The notes under the pieces: generated by a model
Seen by the model: only the letters and a program-made list of their open reading frames with translations
Databases searched by the model: none
What the model was told of the DNA's origin: nothing
From: an uncultured Roseburia sp.
GTDB taxonomy: Bacteria; Bacillota; Clostridia; Lachnospirales; Lachnospiraceae
Length of the DNA stretch: 64,000 bases
Direction of reading: 5' to 3'
Assembly (NCBI GenBank): GCA_945836255.1
Contig: CAMAKU010000002.1
Span: 1-64,000 of the forward strand
Made by a program: the position numbers and the translations under genes
Shown here: piece by piece, positions 48,918 to 58,316 of the stretch
Numbering within the stretch: the stretch's first letter is position 1
Layout: every line of letters starts with the position of its first letter

Positions 48918-49719
48918 AATTCTATTTGTGGATTATGATGATACGCTACTCTGTTCGGATAAGAGCGTGACAGCGGAGAATCGAAAGGCATTGTTGGAGG
49001 TATTAGCGGCAGGACATTATCTTGCCTTTACCACCGGACGGCCCTTACATGGGGCCAAGGTGTTCTTTGACCGGCTTGATTTGCCTAGGGATCACTGCTA
49101 TTTGTTGTGCTATCAAGGATGTGTCCTCTATGATCTTGCCAGGCAAGAGACGGTGATGTCAAAAACAATGGATTCGGATGCGCTGGGGGCTTTGATTGCA
49201 TTGTTGCAGGAGCGGGACATCTATTATCAGGCGTTTGCATTGGATCGGTTCTATTGCCCGGCATATACCGAAGTGACACGTCGCTACTGTGAGAATACCC
49301 GGGAACCTTATGAGGTATTGAAGACGCCGGAGCAGTTGTTGGAACAAAAGATATACAAAGTAATGGCCATAGATTTTTATGACAGACGTCCTCTGGCAGC
49401 TTTGCAACAGCAGGTGACATCGGATCCGATCTTTCCGTTTCAGAGTTTTTTCTCCAGTCCTTGGTTCTATGAATTTTGTGCCAAGGGGCAGGATAAAGGC
49501 AGCGGACTGCGCTATCTGGCAGATGTGCTGTGTATTCCCCGCTCCGATACGATTGCAGTGGGGGATGAGGAAAATGATATTCCCATGATTGAGGCGGCAG
49601 GGATTGGTGTGGCGATGTGCAATGCCAGAGATGAGATCAAGGCACATGCGGATGTTGTCACGACGAGGGATAACAATCACAGCGGTGTGGCAGAAGTCAT
49701 CCGGCGGTATCTGTTGTAG
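48907..49719 (+). CDS. HAD-superfamily (Cof-type) hydrolase
   Basis: 'ILFVDYDDTLLCSDKSVT...VGDEENDIPMIEAAGIGVAMCNARDEIKAHADVVTTRDNNHSGVAEVIRRYL'. ORF track start 48892 is TTG; 48907 or 48898 is likelier. Confidence 0.9.
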   Translation: MNRKILFVDYDDTLLCSDKSVTAENRKALLEVLAAGHYLAFTTGRPLHGAKVFFDRLDLPRDHCYLLCYQGCVLYDLARQETVMSKTMDSDALGALIALLQERDIYYQAFALDRFYCPAYTEVTRRYCENTREPYEVLKTPEQLLEQKIYKVMAIDFYDRRPLAALQQQVTSDPIFPFQSFFSSPWFYEFCAKGQDKGSGLRYLADVLCIPRSDTIAVGDEENDIPMIEAAGIGVAMCNARDEIKAHADVVTTRDNNHSGVAEVIRRYLL

Positions 49720-49804
49720 CAGCGGAATTGTCTCGCAAGAGTGGATATTTCCGTGGAAATTGTGGATGAGAACGATTGCATACACAAGATATTGTGCTTT
49801 CGTA

Positions 49805-49833
49805 TTGATTTTCTCCAAAACTCATGCTATATT
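49805..49833 (+). promoter_or_regulatory. Candidate sigma-A promoter of the orphan ncRNA
   Basis: TTGATT (49805-49810), 17 bp, TATATT (49828-49833). Confidence 0.5.
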
Positions 49834-49839
49834 ATAATA

Positions 49840-50213
49840 AAGTATTGGAAGAATACTTAGAAACCACTTAAAATATGCACCAAGGAGGGGATCAAAGCTA
49901 TCGTATTTGATGAGTATTTTAAGGTTTCGGCAGTAGCCGAGTATTCCGGTTCCGAAGATTCTGGCCAAGGACATTTGTTTTGGAATTCGCGAAGAAAGGA
50001 ATCTTCTGGAGAATTCGGAAGCATATTCAGAACCGCCTGTGATGAATTGAAACAACAATCAGGCAACACACACCAAACAGAGGGTTATGCCTCTAACATG
50101 AATGTCAGTTTTGTACAAATGGCATTCATCAAATAGTCGTTTGTGGCTAAGAAGAAACACCCGGTAGTTGAAGTGGCGCAGGGATGCGCAGTTTCAACTA
50201 CCGGGTGTTTTTT
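49840..50213 (+). ncRNA. Candidate structured non-coding RNA, class not recognised
   Basis: Promoter at 49805-49833; serial hairpins (AGTATT/AATACT, TCGGC-AGTA-GCCGA, GAAGA-aaggaa-TCTTC inside GAATTC/GAATTC, ATGAATG/CATTCAT); potential H-type pseudoknot at 50079-50097; terminator at 50155-50213; no ATG/GTG/TTG-initiated + strand ORF >=60 aa. Confidence 0.6.
50155..50213 (+). terminator. Very strong intrinsic terminator of the orphan RNA
   Basis: AAACACCCGGTAGTTGAA...TTCAACTACCGGGTGTTTTTT: 18-bp perfect stem, inner GCGCA-ggga-TGCGC, T6. Confidence 0.9.
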
Positions 50214-50232
50214 GCAATTATGAAAAAAATAG

Positions 50233-50261
50233 TTGACGTCTCGCAGATTGTGTGATAGAGT
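50233..50261 (+). promoter_or_regulatory. sigma-A promoter of infC-rpmI-rplT
   Basis: TTGACG (50233-50238), 17 bp, TAGAGT (50256-50261). Confidence 0.6.
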
Positions 50262-50280
50262 ATTCATGTTGTAAAACAAA

Positions 50281-50393
50281 GTAGAGTATCCACTCTCACC
50301 TGAGCACAGCGGTGACTCAGCGTTTATATTCCGACTTTTTTATGAATTGTTGCGAGTTTGATTGTGGATAGTCTGCCTATCCACTTTTTTTTT
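50281..50393 (+). promoter_or_regulatory. infC operon leader with attenuator (L20-leader type)
   Basis: Terminator GTGGATAG-tctgc-CTATCCAC-T9 (50364-50393); upstream TATCCAC (50287-50293) can pair with the same GTGGATA strand as an alternative. Confidence 0.65.
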
Positions 50394-50434
50394 GCAATTT
50401 TCGAATTGCCAATCTTATTTGGAGGTATAAGACC

Positions 50435-50941
50435 ATTAGCGATTTAATGATTAACGAGCAGATCAGAGACAGAGAGATTCGTCTGATTGGTTCAAACGGA
50501 GAACAGCTTGGCATTATGTCAGCAAAAGAAGCAATGAAATTGGCAGAGGAAGCAGAACTTGATCTGGTCAAGATCGCTCCGAATGCGAAGCCGCCAGTGT
50601 GCAAGATTATCGATTACGGTAAGTACCGCTATGAACTTGCCCGCAAGGAAAAGGAAGCAAAGAAGAAGCAGAAGACTGTTGAAATCAAGGAGATTCGCTT
50701 GTCGCCAAACATTGATACCAACGATTTGAACACGAAGGTCAATGCAGCCAAGAAGTTTATCGCCAAGGGGAATAAGGTCAAGATTACCTTACGTTTCCGT
50801 GGTCGTGAGATGGCACATATCGCTCACAGCAAACACATTTTAGATGATTTTGCAAAAGAGGTCGAGGATGTTGCAGTAGTGGAGAAAGCACCAAAGCAGG
50901 AAGGCAGAAGCATCAGCATGGTGTTGGCAGAGAAGAGATAA
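50435..50941 (+). CDS. infC: Translation initiation factor IF-3 (AUU start)
   Basis: 'MINEQIRDREIRLIGSNGEQLGIMSAKEAMKLAEEAELDLVKIAPNAKPPVCKIIDYGKYRYE'. In-frame ATT AGC GAT TTA ATG; ggagg (50421-50425) is placed for ATT 50435, with 9 nt between. Confidence 0.9.
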   Translation: MSDLMINEQIRDREIRLIGSNGEQLGIMSAKEAMKLAEEAELDLVKIAPNAKPPVCKIIDYGKYRYELARKEKEAKKKQKTVEIKEIRLSPNIDTNDLNTKVNAAKKFIAKGNKVKITLRFRGREMAHIAHSKHILDDFAKEVEDVAVVEKAPKQEGRSISMVLAEKR

Positions 50942-50959
50942 TTTAAGGAGGAAAATAAA

Positions 50960-51157
50960 ATGCCAAAAATTAAGACAAAAAGAGCAGCTGCAAAGCGTTT
51001 TTCTACAACGGGAACAGGAAAGTTAAAGAGAAATAAAGCTTATAAGAGCCATATCTTAACCAAGAAGACAACCAAGAGAAAGAGAAATCTCAGAAAGTCA
51101 GCAATGACAGATGCAACGAATGTTAAGAATATGAAGAAGGTTTTACCTTACTGCTAA
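50960..51157 (+). CDS. rpmI: 50S ribosomal protein L35
   Basis: '[46 protein letters not shown]'. Confidence 0.97.
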   Translation: MPKIKTKRAAAKRFSTTGTGKLKRNKAYKSHILTKKTTKRKRNLRKSAMTDATNVKNMKKVLPYC

Positions 51158-51184
51158 TTGATAGGTTAAGAGGAGGAAAGTAAA

Positions 51185-51541
51185 ATGGCAAGAGTGAAAG
51201 GCGGATTAAACGCTAAGAAGAAGCATAATAGAGTATTGAAGATGGCTAAGGGTTACAGAGGTGCAAGATCTAAGCAGTACCGTGTAGCAAAGCAGTCTGT
51301 TATGAGAGCTTTGACAAGTTCTTATGCAGGTAGAAAGCAGAGAAAGAGACAGATGCGTCAGTTATGGATTGCACGTATCAATGCTGCTGCAAGATTAAAT
51401 GGTTTGTCTTACAGCAAGTTCATGTATGGTCTGAAACTTGCAGGCGTTGAGATGAACCGTAAGATGTTAGCAGAGATGGCTGTAAACGATGCAGCGTCTT
51501 TTGCAGAGTTGGTTGAACTGGCTAAGACAAAGGTTGCCTAA
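51185..51541 (+). CDS. rplT: 50S ribosomal protein L20
   Basis: '[68 protein letters not shown]'. Confidence 0.98.
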   Translation: MARVKGGLNAKKKHNRVLKMAKGYRGARSKQYRVAKQSVMRALTSSYAGRKQRKRQMRQLWIARINAAARLNGLSYSKFMYGLKLAGVEMNRKMLAEMAVNDAASFAELVELAKTKVA

Positions 51542-51556
51542 GAAGACGATTGAGAT

Positions 51557-51588
51557 ATCCCGGGACAAGTTTCCGGGATTCTTTTTTT
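51557..51588 (+). terminator. Intrinsic terminator after rplT
   Basis: ATCCCGG-gacaagttt-CCGGGAT-tcTTTTTTT. Confidence 0.8.
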
Positions 51589-51698
51589 ATCAGAAACGCT
51601 GCGTGAAATAATGGTTTCCATATTTCAGGGAATGTGTTATACTATCTGAGGTAGTATATTTCATTGAGAATTTTTACGGGGTTAAAGGAGGAAAGAAT

Positions 51699-52715
51699 AT
51701 GGCAATCTTGGTTACAGGAGGCGCCGGCTATATCGGTAGCCATACATGTGTGGAACTGCTGCAGGCGGGATATGAGGTTGTGGTTCTTGACAATTTGTCG
51801 AATGCCAGTGAGAAGTCGTTGGATCGTGTGCGGGCGATTACCGGCAAGGATGTTACCTTTTACAAGGGAGATATTTTAGATCGTGATCTGCTGAATCAGA
51901 TTATGGATCGGGAGACGATTACTTGTTGTATTCATTTCGCAGGGCTTAAGGCTGTAGGTGAGTCGGTTGCGAAGCCGTGGGAATACTACAATAATAATAT
52001 TGCAGGCACCTTGACCTTGGTAGATGTGATGCGTCAACACGGTGTAAAGAATATTATTTTCTCATCATCTGCAACGGTCTATGGTAATCCGGCAGTGATT
52101 CCGATTACGGAAGAGTGCCCCAAGGGACAGTGTACCAATCCTTATGGCTGGACCAAGTCCATGTTGGAACAGATTCTGACGGATATGCAGAAGGCAGATC
52201 CGGAGTGGAATGTGATTCTGCTGCGCTACTTCAATCCGATCGGTGCGCATCCAAGCGGCACTATGGGAGAGAATCCCAATGGTATCCCCAATAACCTGAT
52301 GCCATATATTACCCAGGTGGCTGTGGGTAAATTAAAAGAACTGGGCGTCTTTGGTAATGATTATGATACGCCGGACGGCACCGGAGTCAGAGACTATATC
52401 CATGTGGTGGACCTTGCCATCGGTCATGTTAAGGCGTTGAAGAAGATTGAAGAGAAGGCAGGACTGTGTATTTACAATCTGGGAACCGGTGTGGGTTACA
52501 GTGTGCTGGACATTGTGAAGAATTTCGAGGAAGCAACGGGTGTAGAAATCCCCTATGTGATCAAACCGAGACGTGCCGGTGATATTGCAACCTGTTATGC
52601 GGATGCCACCAAGGCGAAGGAAGAACTGGGCTGGACGGCGCAGTACGGCATCAAAGAGATGTGTGCAGATTCCTGGAGATGGCAGAAGAATAATCCAAAC
52701 GGCTATGAGGACTAA
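51699..52715 (+). CDS. galE: UDP-glucose 4-epimerase
   Basis: '[35 protein letters not shown]...[12 protein letters not shown]' (SDR YxxxK). Confidence 0.96.
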   Translation: MAILVTGGAGYIGSHTCVELLQAGYEVVVLDNLSNASEKSLDRVRAITGKDVTFYKGDILDRDLLNQIMDRETITCCIHFAGLKAVGESVAKPWEYYNNNIAGTLTLVDVMRQHGVKNIIFSSSATVYGNPAVIPITEECPKGQCTNPYGWTKSMLEQILTDMQKADPEWNVILLRYFNPIGAHPSGTMGENPNGIPNNLMPYITQVAVGKLKELGVFGNDYDTPDGTGVRDYIHVVDLAIGHVKALKKIEEKAGLCIYNLGTGVGYSVLDIVKNFEEATGVEIPYVIKPRRAGDIATCYADATKAKEELGWTAQYGIKEMCADSWRWQKNNPNGYED

Positions 52716-52742
52716 AATATTTAAAATATTTTAAAAAAGTAC

Positions 52743-52770
52743 TTGACGGATGTATGTCGTTTGGTATATC
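52743..52770 (+). promoter_or_regulatory. sigma-A promoter of tRNA-Glu
   Basis: TTGACG (52743-52748), 16 bp, TATATC (52765-52770); AT-rich palindrome upstream. Confidence 0.6.
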
Positions 52771-52807
52771 ATTGTCTTGTTGTCGCGGTGCGGTGACAAG
52801 ACGTTAT

Positions 52808-52879
52808 GGTTCGTTGGTCAAGCGGTTAAGACGCCGCCCTCTCACGGCGGAATCAGGGGTTCGATTCCCCTACGAACTG
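52808..52879 (+). tRNA. tRNA-Glu (anticodon CTC)
   Basis: GGTTCGT acceptor pairs with ACGAACT; anticodon arm CCGCC-CTCTCAC-GGCGG; T arm AGGGGTTCGATTCCCCT; no encoded CCA. Confidence 0.93.
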
Positions 52880-52907
52880 TTGACAGCAAGTTGATATTGT
52901 TGCTAGA

Positions 52908-52941
52908 TTGAGAGTGGACAGATGTCCACTCTCAATTTTTT
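52908..52941 (+). terminator. Intrinsic terminator after tRNA-Glu / before rimP
   Basis: TTGAGAGTGGAC-agat-GTCCACTCTCAATTTTTT, 12-bp perfect stem. Confidence 0.85.
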
Positions 52942-52963
52942 AAAGAAAAGGTGGTGGAAGCAT

Positions 52964-53431
52964 ATGTCGCAAAGAGAGCAGTACGAAAGCAAAACAGAAG
53001 AATTGATACAGCCGATTCTGGATGAGATGGGATTTGAACTGGTGGATGTGGAATATGTGAAAGAGGGTCAGGAATATTTCCTTCGGGCATATATTGATAA
53101 GCCGGGAGGAATTACCATTGACGATTGTGTGGATGTCAGTAAACGGATGAATCCAATCTTAGATGAACTGGATTACATATCCGGCGCTTACACATTTGAA
53201 GTTAGTTCCCCCGGTCTTGGGAGACCACTGAAGAAGCCGAAAGATTATGAGCGCAGCATGGGGAAGGAACTGGAGATCCGCACGTATCAGGCAATTGAAC
53301 GGCAGAAAGAATTTTATGGTGTGCTTACGGCATATGATGAGAAGACGGTGACAATCACCACAGAAGATGATCAGACATTGGTATTTGATAAGTCAGACAT
53401 TGCATTGATTCGTCTGGCATTTGATTTTTAG
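52964..53431 (+). CDS. rimP: Ribosome maturation factor RimP
   Basis: 'LIQPILDEMGFELVDVEYVKEGQEYFLRAYIDKPGGITIDDCVDVSKRMNPILDE...FEVSSPGLGRPLK'. ATG 52964 (RBS ggtgg) preferred over 52922, which lies inside the terminator stem. Confidence 0.95.
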   Translation: MSQREQYESKTEELIQPILDEMGFELVDVEYVKEGQEYFLRAYIDKPGGITIDDCVDVSKRMNPILDELDYISGAYTFEVSSPGLGRPLKKPKDYERSMGKELEIRTYQAIERQKEFYGVLTAYDEKTVTITTEDDQTLVFDKSDIALIRLAFDF

Positions 53432-53466
53432 CGTACGATAACAAGGAAAATAGGAGGAAAATAAGA

Positions 53467-54672
53467 ATGAAAAACAATGAATTGTTAGAAGCGTTAAATG
53501 TATTGGAGGCTGAGAAGAATATCAGCAAAGAGGTGTTGCTTGAGGCAATCGAGAACTCTCTTCTGATCGCCTGCAAGAACCATTTCGGAAAGGCGGACAA
53601 TATCACGGTTACCATCGATCCGGAGACCTGTGAGTATCATGTGCTTGCGGCTAAGACTGTGGTTGAGACGGTGGAGGATCCGGTGGAACAGATCAGCGTG
53701 GAAGATGCACAGCAGATGGATGGCTCCTACACAGTAGGCGACGTGGTACAGGTGGAAGTGAAGTCCAGAGATTTTGGACGTATCGCCACAATGAGCGCAA
53801 AGAATACGATTTTGCAGAAGATTCGCGAAGAAGAGCGCAAGATGATTTATGATGAATATTACACCTTGGAAAAAGATGTGGTGACCGGTATTGTACAGCG
53901 TTACATCGGTAAGAACATCAGCATCAATCTGGGTAAGACGGATGCATTCCTTGCAGAAAACGAGCAGGTGAGAGGCGAGCATTTCCAGCCAACAGAGCGT
54001 ATTAAGGTGTATATTCTGGAAGTTAAGGATACTACCAGAGGTCCGAAGATTTTGGTGTCCAGAACACATCCGGAACTGGTAAAGCGTCTGTTTGAAGAGG
54101 AAGTAACCGAAGTGCGTGACGGTATTGTTGAGATCAAGGCAATCGCCCGCGAGGCAGGTAGCAGAACCAAGATGGCAGTGTGGTCTTCCGATGAGAATGT
54201 AGATCCGGTGGGCGCTTGTGTTGGTATGAATGGTAGCCGTGTCAATGCCATTGTTGACGAACTCCGTGGTGAGAAGATTGATATCATCGAGTGGAATGAG
54301 AATCCGGCCATGCTGATCGAGCATGCATTGAGCCCGGCGAAGGTGATTTCAGTTATCGCGGATGCTGATGAAAAGACAGCAAAGGTGGTTGTGCCGGATT
54401 ATCAGTTGTCTCTGGCGATTGGTAAGGAAGGACAGAATGCGCGTCTTGCAGCACGTCTGACCGGATTTAAGATTGATATCAAGAGTGAGACACAGGCAAG
54501 AGAAGCCGGCGATTTCCTCGATTATGAAAATGAATACGATGACGAATATTATGACGACGATGAATACTATGATGATGAGTATGAAGACGATTATGATGAA
54601 TATGACGACGAAGCAGATGATACGGAAGCAGTGGATGAGGCAGATGACGTATCAGAAAGTGAAGAGGTATGA
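53467..54672 (+). CDS. nusA: Transcription termination/antitermination factor NusA
   Basis: S1 + KH: '[45 protein letters not shown]...[26 protein letters not shown]'; acidic C-tail. Confidence 0.97.
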   Translation: MKNNELLEALNVLEAEKNISKEVLLEAIENSLLIACKNHFGKADNITVTIDPETCEYHVLAAKTVVETVEDPVEQISVEDAQQMDGSYTVGDVVQVEVKSRDFGRIATMSAKNTILQKIREEERKMIYDEYYTLEKDVVTGIVQRYIGKNISINLGKTDAFLAENEQVRGEHFQPTERIKVYILEVKDTTRGPKILVSRTHPELVKRLFEEEVTEVRDGIVEIKAIAREAGSRTKMAVWSSDENVDPVGACVGMNGSRVNAIVDELRGEKIDIIEWNENPAMLIEHALSPAKVISVIADADEKTAKVVVPDYQLSLAIGKEGQNARLAARLTGFKIDIKSETQAREAGDFLDYENEYDDEYYDDDEYYDDEYEDDYDEYDDEADDTEAVDEADDVSESEEV

Positions 54673-54932
54673 TCAATAAAAAGAAAACACCGATGCGCAA
54701 ATGCGTCGGTTGCAATGAAATGAAAGAAAAATCTTCTTTGCTTCGTGTCGTAAAGACGCCGGAGGGGGCATTTCTCATTGACAAGAGCGGACGCGCCAAT
54801 GGACGAGGCGCTTACCTCTGTCAGGATGTTGCCTGTCTGCGTCTTGCCATGAAGAATAAAGGTCTGGAACGTTCATTAAAATGTAAGATGCCGGAAGATA
54901 TCGTAGAACAATTGGAACAGGAGATGGATTAG
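54669..54932 (+). CDS. ylxR: YlxR-family RNA-binding protein
   Basis: 'KTPMRKCVGCNEMKEKSSLLRVVKTPEGAFLIDKSGRANGRGAYLCQD'. Confidence 0.93.
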   Translation: MINKKKTPMRKCVGCNEMKEKSSLLRVVKTPEGAFLIDKSGRANGRGAYLCQDVACLRLAMKNKGLERSLKCKMPEDIVEQLEQEMD

Positions 54933-55238
54933 ATGCAGGATAAGGCGTTGGCGATGCTTGGCTTGGCGGCTAAGGCGAATCAGGTTAAGAGCGGAGAATT
55001 TTCAACAGAAAAAGCGGTAAAGACAGGCGTGGCACGGCTTGTAATCGTAGCACAGGATGCATCAGACAATACCAAGAAGAGTTTTACGAATATGTGTGAT
55101 TTTTATAAATGCGAACTGCTTATTTATGGCACCAAAGAAGAACTGGGCAAGGCGATCGGCAAAGAGTTCCGCGCTTCTGTGGCAGTCCTGGATGAGAATT
55201 TTGCAACGGCCATAGTAAAGAAAGCCGCATTGGTATAA
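54933..55238 (+). CDS. ylxQ: L7Ae-family ribosomal protein YlxQ
   Basis: 'ALAMLGLAAKANQVKSGEFSTEKAVKTGVARLVIVAQDASDNTKKSFTNMCDFYKCEL'. Confidence 0.92.
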   Translation: MQDKALAMLGLAAKANQVKSGEFSTEKAVKTGVARLVIVAQDASDNTKKSFTNMCDFYKCELLIYGTKEELGKAIGKEFRASVAVLDENFATAIVKKAALV

Positions 55239-55262
55239 CAACTGAATAATGGAGGAAATAGT

Positions 55263-57947
55263 ATGGCAAAAGTTAGAGTTTATGAATTAGCAAAGCAATT
55301 AGATGTTCAGTCAAAAGATATTGTTTCTTTTCTGGCTGAAAACGGAATAGAAGTAAAAAGTGCAAGTGGTCTGGAACCGGATGCTCAGGCGTTGGTAGAA
55401 AAGAAATTTAAAAAGGGCACTGTGACAGAGCAGGCACCACAAACAGAGCCGGAGAAAGCCACGAAAAAGGTGGTCGCTGCTAAGGAGACGAAAGAAAAAG
55501 CAGCACCTGCCAAGGAACAACGGCCGAAGAAGAAGTCCAGCATTACAGCTGTGTTTAATGCACAGTACAGCAATCAGGCAAGACCGAGACGTGAGGGGGA
55601 TCGTCCCCGCAGAAGACCTGACGGAAGTCGTCCGGCACGCCCCAATCAGGAGCGCAGCAATAACGGCAGACCGACACAGGGAAGAATTACGGTGCGCCCG
55701 GAGAGCGAGCGGACGGTTAGACCGTCACACCGTGTACAGGAAGAACGAGAGAGGCAGGAGCGTCAGGAACGGCAGGAGCGCCGCGACAATAATGCGGCAC
55801 GCAACAACCGGACGCCAAATCGCCCGATTCGTCCTCGTGAGATGGCACCGTCAGACCGTCCCAGCAATCGCGTCAACCGCGATAATCGGGAAGATCGTCG
55901 TACGAGACCTACCGATGGAACACGTGTAAATAACCGGAATGAACGCGGAGGCGCAAGACCGTCCAATGGATTTTCCAATGATAACAGACGTGGCGGGGCT
56001 CCGGCACAGGTGGCACCGGATGAAGTGCGTCAAAAAGAAGGAAGAGATCGTGATAATAATCGTAACAAGAAGAAGCACGATTATGATCAGTTGGGCGGCA
56101 AGAAGCAGGAGCGTTTTGTAAATCTGGAGAAGAACGGTGGCAAGAAGAAAAACAAAGCGCCACAGCCAAAGCCGGCAGAAAAGGATACGGATGAGATTCG
56201 TACATTGATTCTTCCGGAACATATCACCATCAAAGAATTAGCCGACAAGATGAAAGTGCAGGCTTCTGTGATCGTTAAGAAACTGTTTATGAAGGGCGTT
56301 ATGGTGACGGTAAACCAGGACGTGGATTATGAGCAGGCAGAAGAGATTGCATTGGAATTCAACTGCATCTGTGAGCCGGAAGTCAAGGTGGATGTTATTG
56401 AGGAACTGCTTCGTGAGGAGGAAGAAGCAGAGGACGATATGGTTGCACGTCCACCGGTTGTCTGCGTTATGGGTCATGTCGATCATGGTAAGACATCTCT
56501 GTTGGATGCCATCCGTGACACTAAGGTAACCGATCGCGAAGCGGGCGGTATCACACAGCATATTGGTGCTTATATGGTATCCATCAACGGACAGAAGATT
56601 ACCTTCCTGGATACACCGGGACATGAGGCATTTACGGCAATGCGTATGCGTGGTGCGAATTCCACCGATATTGCCATTCTTGTAGTTGCAGCGGATGATG
56701 GCGTGATGCCACAGACGGTAGAGGCCATTAACCATGCCAAGGCAGCCGGAATTGAAATTATTGTTGCCATCAACAAGATTGATAAGCCGAATGCGAATAT
56801 TGAGAGAGTAAAACAGGAATTGTCGGAATATGAACTGATTCCGGAAGATTGGGGCGGAAGTACAATATTTGTTCCGGTTTCTGCACATACTCATGAAGGA
56901 ATCGACACCTTGTTGGAAATGATTCTGTTGACTGCTGAAGTACTGGAATTGAAGGCAAATCCGAAGCGAAATGCCCGTGGTCTTGTCATTGAGGCACAGT
57001 TGGATAAAGGCCGCGGTGCGGTGGCAACAGTGCTGGTACAGAAGGGAACACTTCATGTGGGTGATCCTATCGCAGCCGGAAGTTCTTATGGTAAAGTACG
57101 TGCCATGATCGATGAACACGGACGCCGAATCAAGGTGGCAACACCGTCCACACCGGTAGAGATCCTTGGCCTCAGTGATGTCCCCAATGCAGGTGAGATC
57201 TTTGTTGCCATGGATTCCGAAAAAGAAGCCAGAAGTTTTGCAGAGACCTTTATTTCTGAGGGCAAGAATAAGTTGATCGAAGACACCAAGATGAAGATGT
57301 CTCTGGATGATCTGTTCTCTCAGATTCAGTCAGGTAATGTGAAGGAATTAAATATTATTGTCAAAGCCGATGTTCAGGGCTCTGTGGAGGCTGTAAAGCA
57401 GTCTCTGGTAAAATTATCCAATGAGGAAGTCGTTGTAAAGATTATTCACGGTGGTGTTGGTGCGATTAACGAAAGTGATGTCATTCTGGCATCTGCTTCC
57501 AATGCGATTATTATCGGCTTTAACGTCAGACCGGATGCGATGGCAAAAGCAACGGCTGAACGTGAGGGCGTTGATGTACGTCTGTACAAGGTCATCTACA
57601 ACGCCATCGAAGATGTTGAGGCTGCCATGAAGGGTATGCTGGATCCGATCTATGAGGAGAAGGTCATCGGTCATGCCCAGGTACGTCAGATCTTCAAGGC
57701 ATCCGACGTGGGCAATATTGCCGGTTCTTATGTGCTGGATGGTTACTTCCAGCGTGGTTGCAAGGTGCGTGTATCCCGTGAAGGTGAGCAACTCTTTGAA
57801 GGGGAGCTGGCATCGCTCAAGCGATTTAAGGATGATGTCAAGGAAGTTAAGGCAGGATACGAATGCGGTCTTGTCATTGACGGCTTTAATGATATTGCGG
57901 AAGAAGACGTGATTGAAGCATATATTATGGTAGAAGTTCCGAGGTAG
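55263..57947 (+). CDS. infB: Translation initiation factor IF-2
   Basis: '[44 protein letters not shown]...[20 protein letters not shown]'; basic low-complexity N-domain. Confidence 0.98.
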   Translation: MAKVRVYELAKQLDVQSKDIVSFLAENGIEVKSASGLEPDAQALVEKKFKKGTVTEQAPQTEPEKATKKVVAAKETKEKAAPAKEQRPKKKSSITAVFNAQYSNQARPRREGDRPRRRPDGSRPARPNQERSNNGRPTQGRITVRPESERTVRPSHRVQEERERQERQERQERRDNNAARNNRTPNRPIRPREMAPSDRPSNRVNRDNREDRRTRPTDGTRVNNRNERGGARPSNGFSNDNRRGGAPAQVAPDEVRQKEGRDRDNNRNKKKHDYDQLGGKKQERFVNLEKNGGKKKNKAPQPKPAEKDTDEIRTLILPEHITIKELADKMKVQASVIVKKLFMKGVMVTVNQDVDYEQAEEIALEFNCICEPEVKVDVIEELLREEEEAEDDMVARPPVVCVMGHVDHGKTSLLDAIRDTKVTDREAGGITQHIGAYMVSINGQKITFLDTPGHEAFTAMRMRGANSTDIAILVVAADDGVMPQTVEAINHAKAAGIEIIVAINKIDKPNANIERVKQELSEYELIPEDWGGSTIFVPVSAHTHEGIDTLLEMILLTAEVLELKANPKRNARGLVIEAQLDKGRGAVATVLVQKGTLHVGDPIAAGSSYGKVRAMIDEHGRRIKVATPSTPVEILGLSDVPNAGEIFVAMDSEKEARSFAETFISEGKNKLIEDTKMKMSLDDLFSQIQSGNVKELNIIVKADVQGSVEAVKQSLVKLSNEEVVVKIIHGGVGAINESDVILASASNAIIIGFNVRPDAMAKATAEREGVDVRLYKVIYNAIEDVEAAMKGMLDPIYEEKVIGHAQVRQIFKASDVGNIAGSYVLDGYFQRGCKVRVSREGEQLFEGELASLKRFKDDVKEVKAGYECGLVIDGFNDIAEEDVIEAYIMVEVPR

Positions 57948-57950
57948 AAT

Positions 57951-58304
57951 ATGAAAAAAAGAAGTATCAAGAATACCAGGATCAACGAGGAAGTGCTCCG
58001 TGAGTTGAGCAACATCCTTCGCAGTGAGATCAAAGATCCCCGTGTCAGCCCTATGTGCAGCGTGGTTGCAGTAGAGGTTGCGCCGGATCTGAAGACGGCG
58101 AAGGCCTACATCAGTGTTCTTGGTGATGAAAAGGTGCAGGAAGATACAATGGAAGGGCTACGCAGTTCTGCCGGTTATATCCGCAAACTGCTGGCAGCCA
58201 ATGTCAATCTGCGAAATACGCCACAGATTCAGTTCATTCTGGATCAATCCATCGAATATGGCGTGCGTATGTCAAAGATGATTGATGAAGTCAACGGCAA
58301 ATAG
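57951..58304 (+). CDS. rbfA: Ribosome-binding factor A
   Basis: 'RINEEVLRELSNILRSEIKDPRVSPMCSVVAVEVAPDLKTAKAYISVLGD'. Confidence 0.96.
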   Translation: MKKRSIKNTRINEEVLRELSNILRSEIKDPRVSPMCSVVAVEVAPDLKTAKAYISVLGDEKVQEDTMEGLRSSAGYIRKLLAANVNLRNTPQIQFILDQSIEYGVRMSKMIDEVNGK

Positions 58305-58316
58305 AGGAGGCAGTGT

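Noticed and set aside
49822-50069. Minus-strand ORFs of 78 and 70 aa over the orphan RNA locus
   Set aside because: They cross the candidate RNA promoter and hairpins, have no minus-strand RBS/promoter I can support, and overlap each other in different frames.
49840-50213. Assignment of the orphan RNA to 6S, tmRNA, RNase P or SRP RNA
   Set aside because: 5' and 3' ends do not pair as in 6S or tmRNA; no tag ORF, no RNase P P4 core and no SRP GGAAG/AGCAG helix-8 signature seen. Left unclassified.
52714-52732. AT-only palindrome AAAATATTT-A-AAATATTTT after galE
   Set aside because: Could be a weak terminator or UP element; low-complexity AT sequence is too likely by chance.
52880-52909. Possible rimP promoter TTGACA-N18-TAGATT overlapping the tRNA 3' end
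   Set aside because: The -10 is poor, and transcription would start inside the terminator hairpin; not supported enough to call.
53494-54324. 276-aa antisense ORF over nusA
   Set aside because: Mirror of nusA codon usage; no recognisable domain.
56238-57119. 293-aa antisense ORF over infB
   Set aside because: Shadow ORF; Cys/His/Asn-rich reverse-complement composition.
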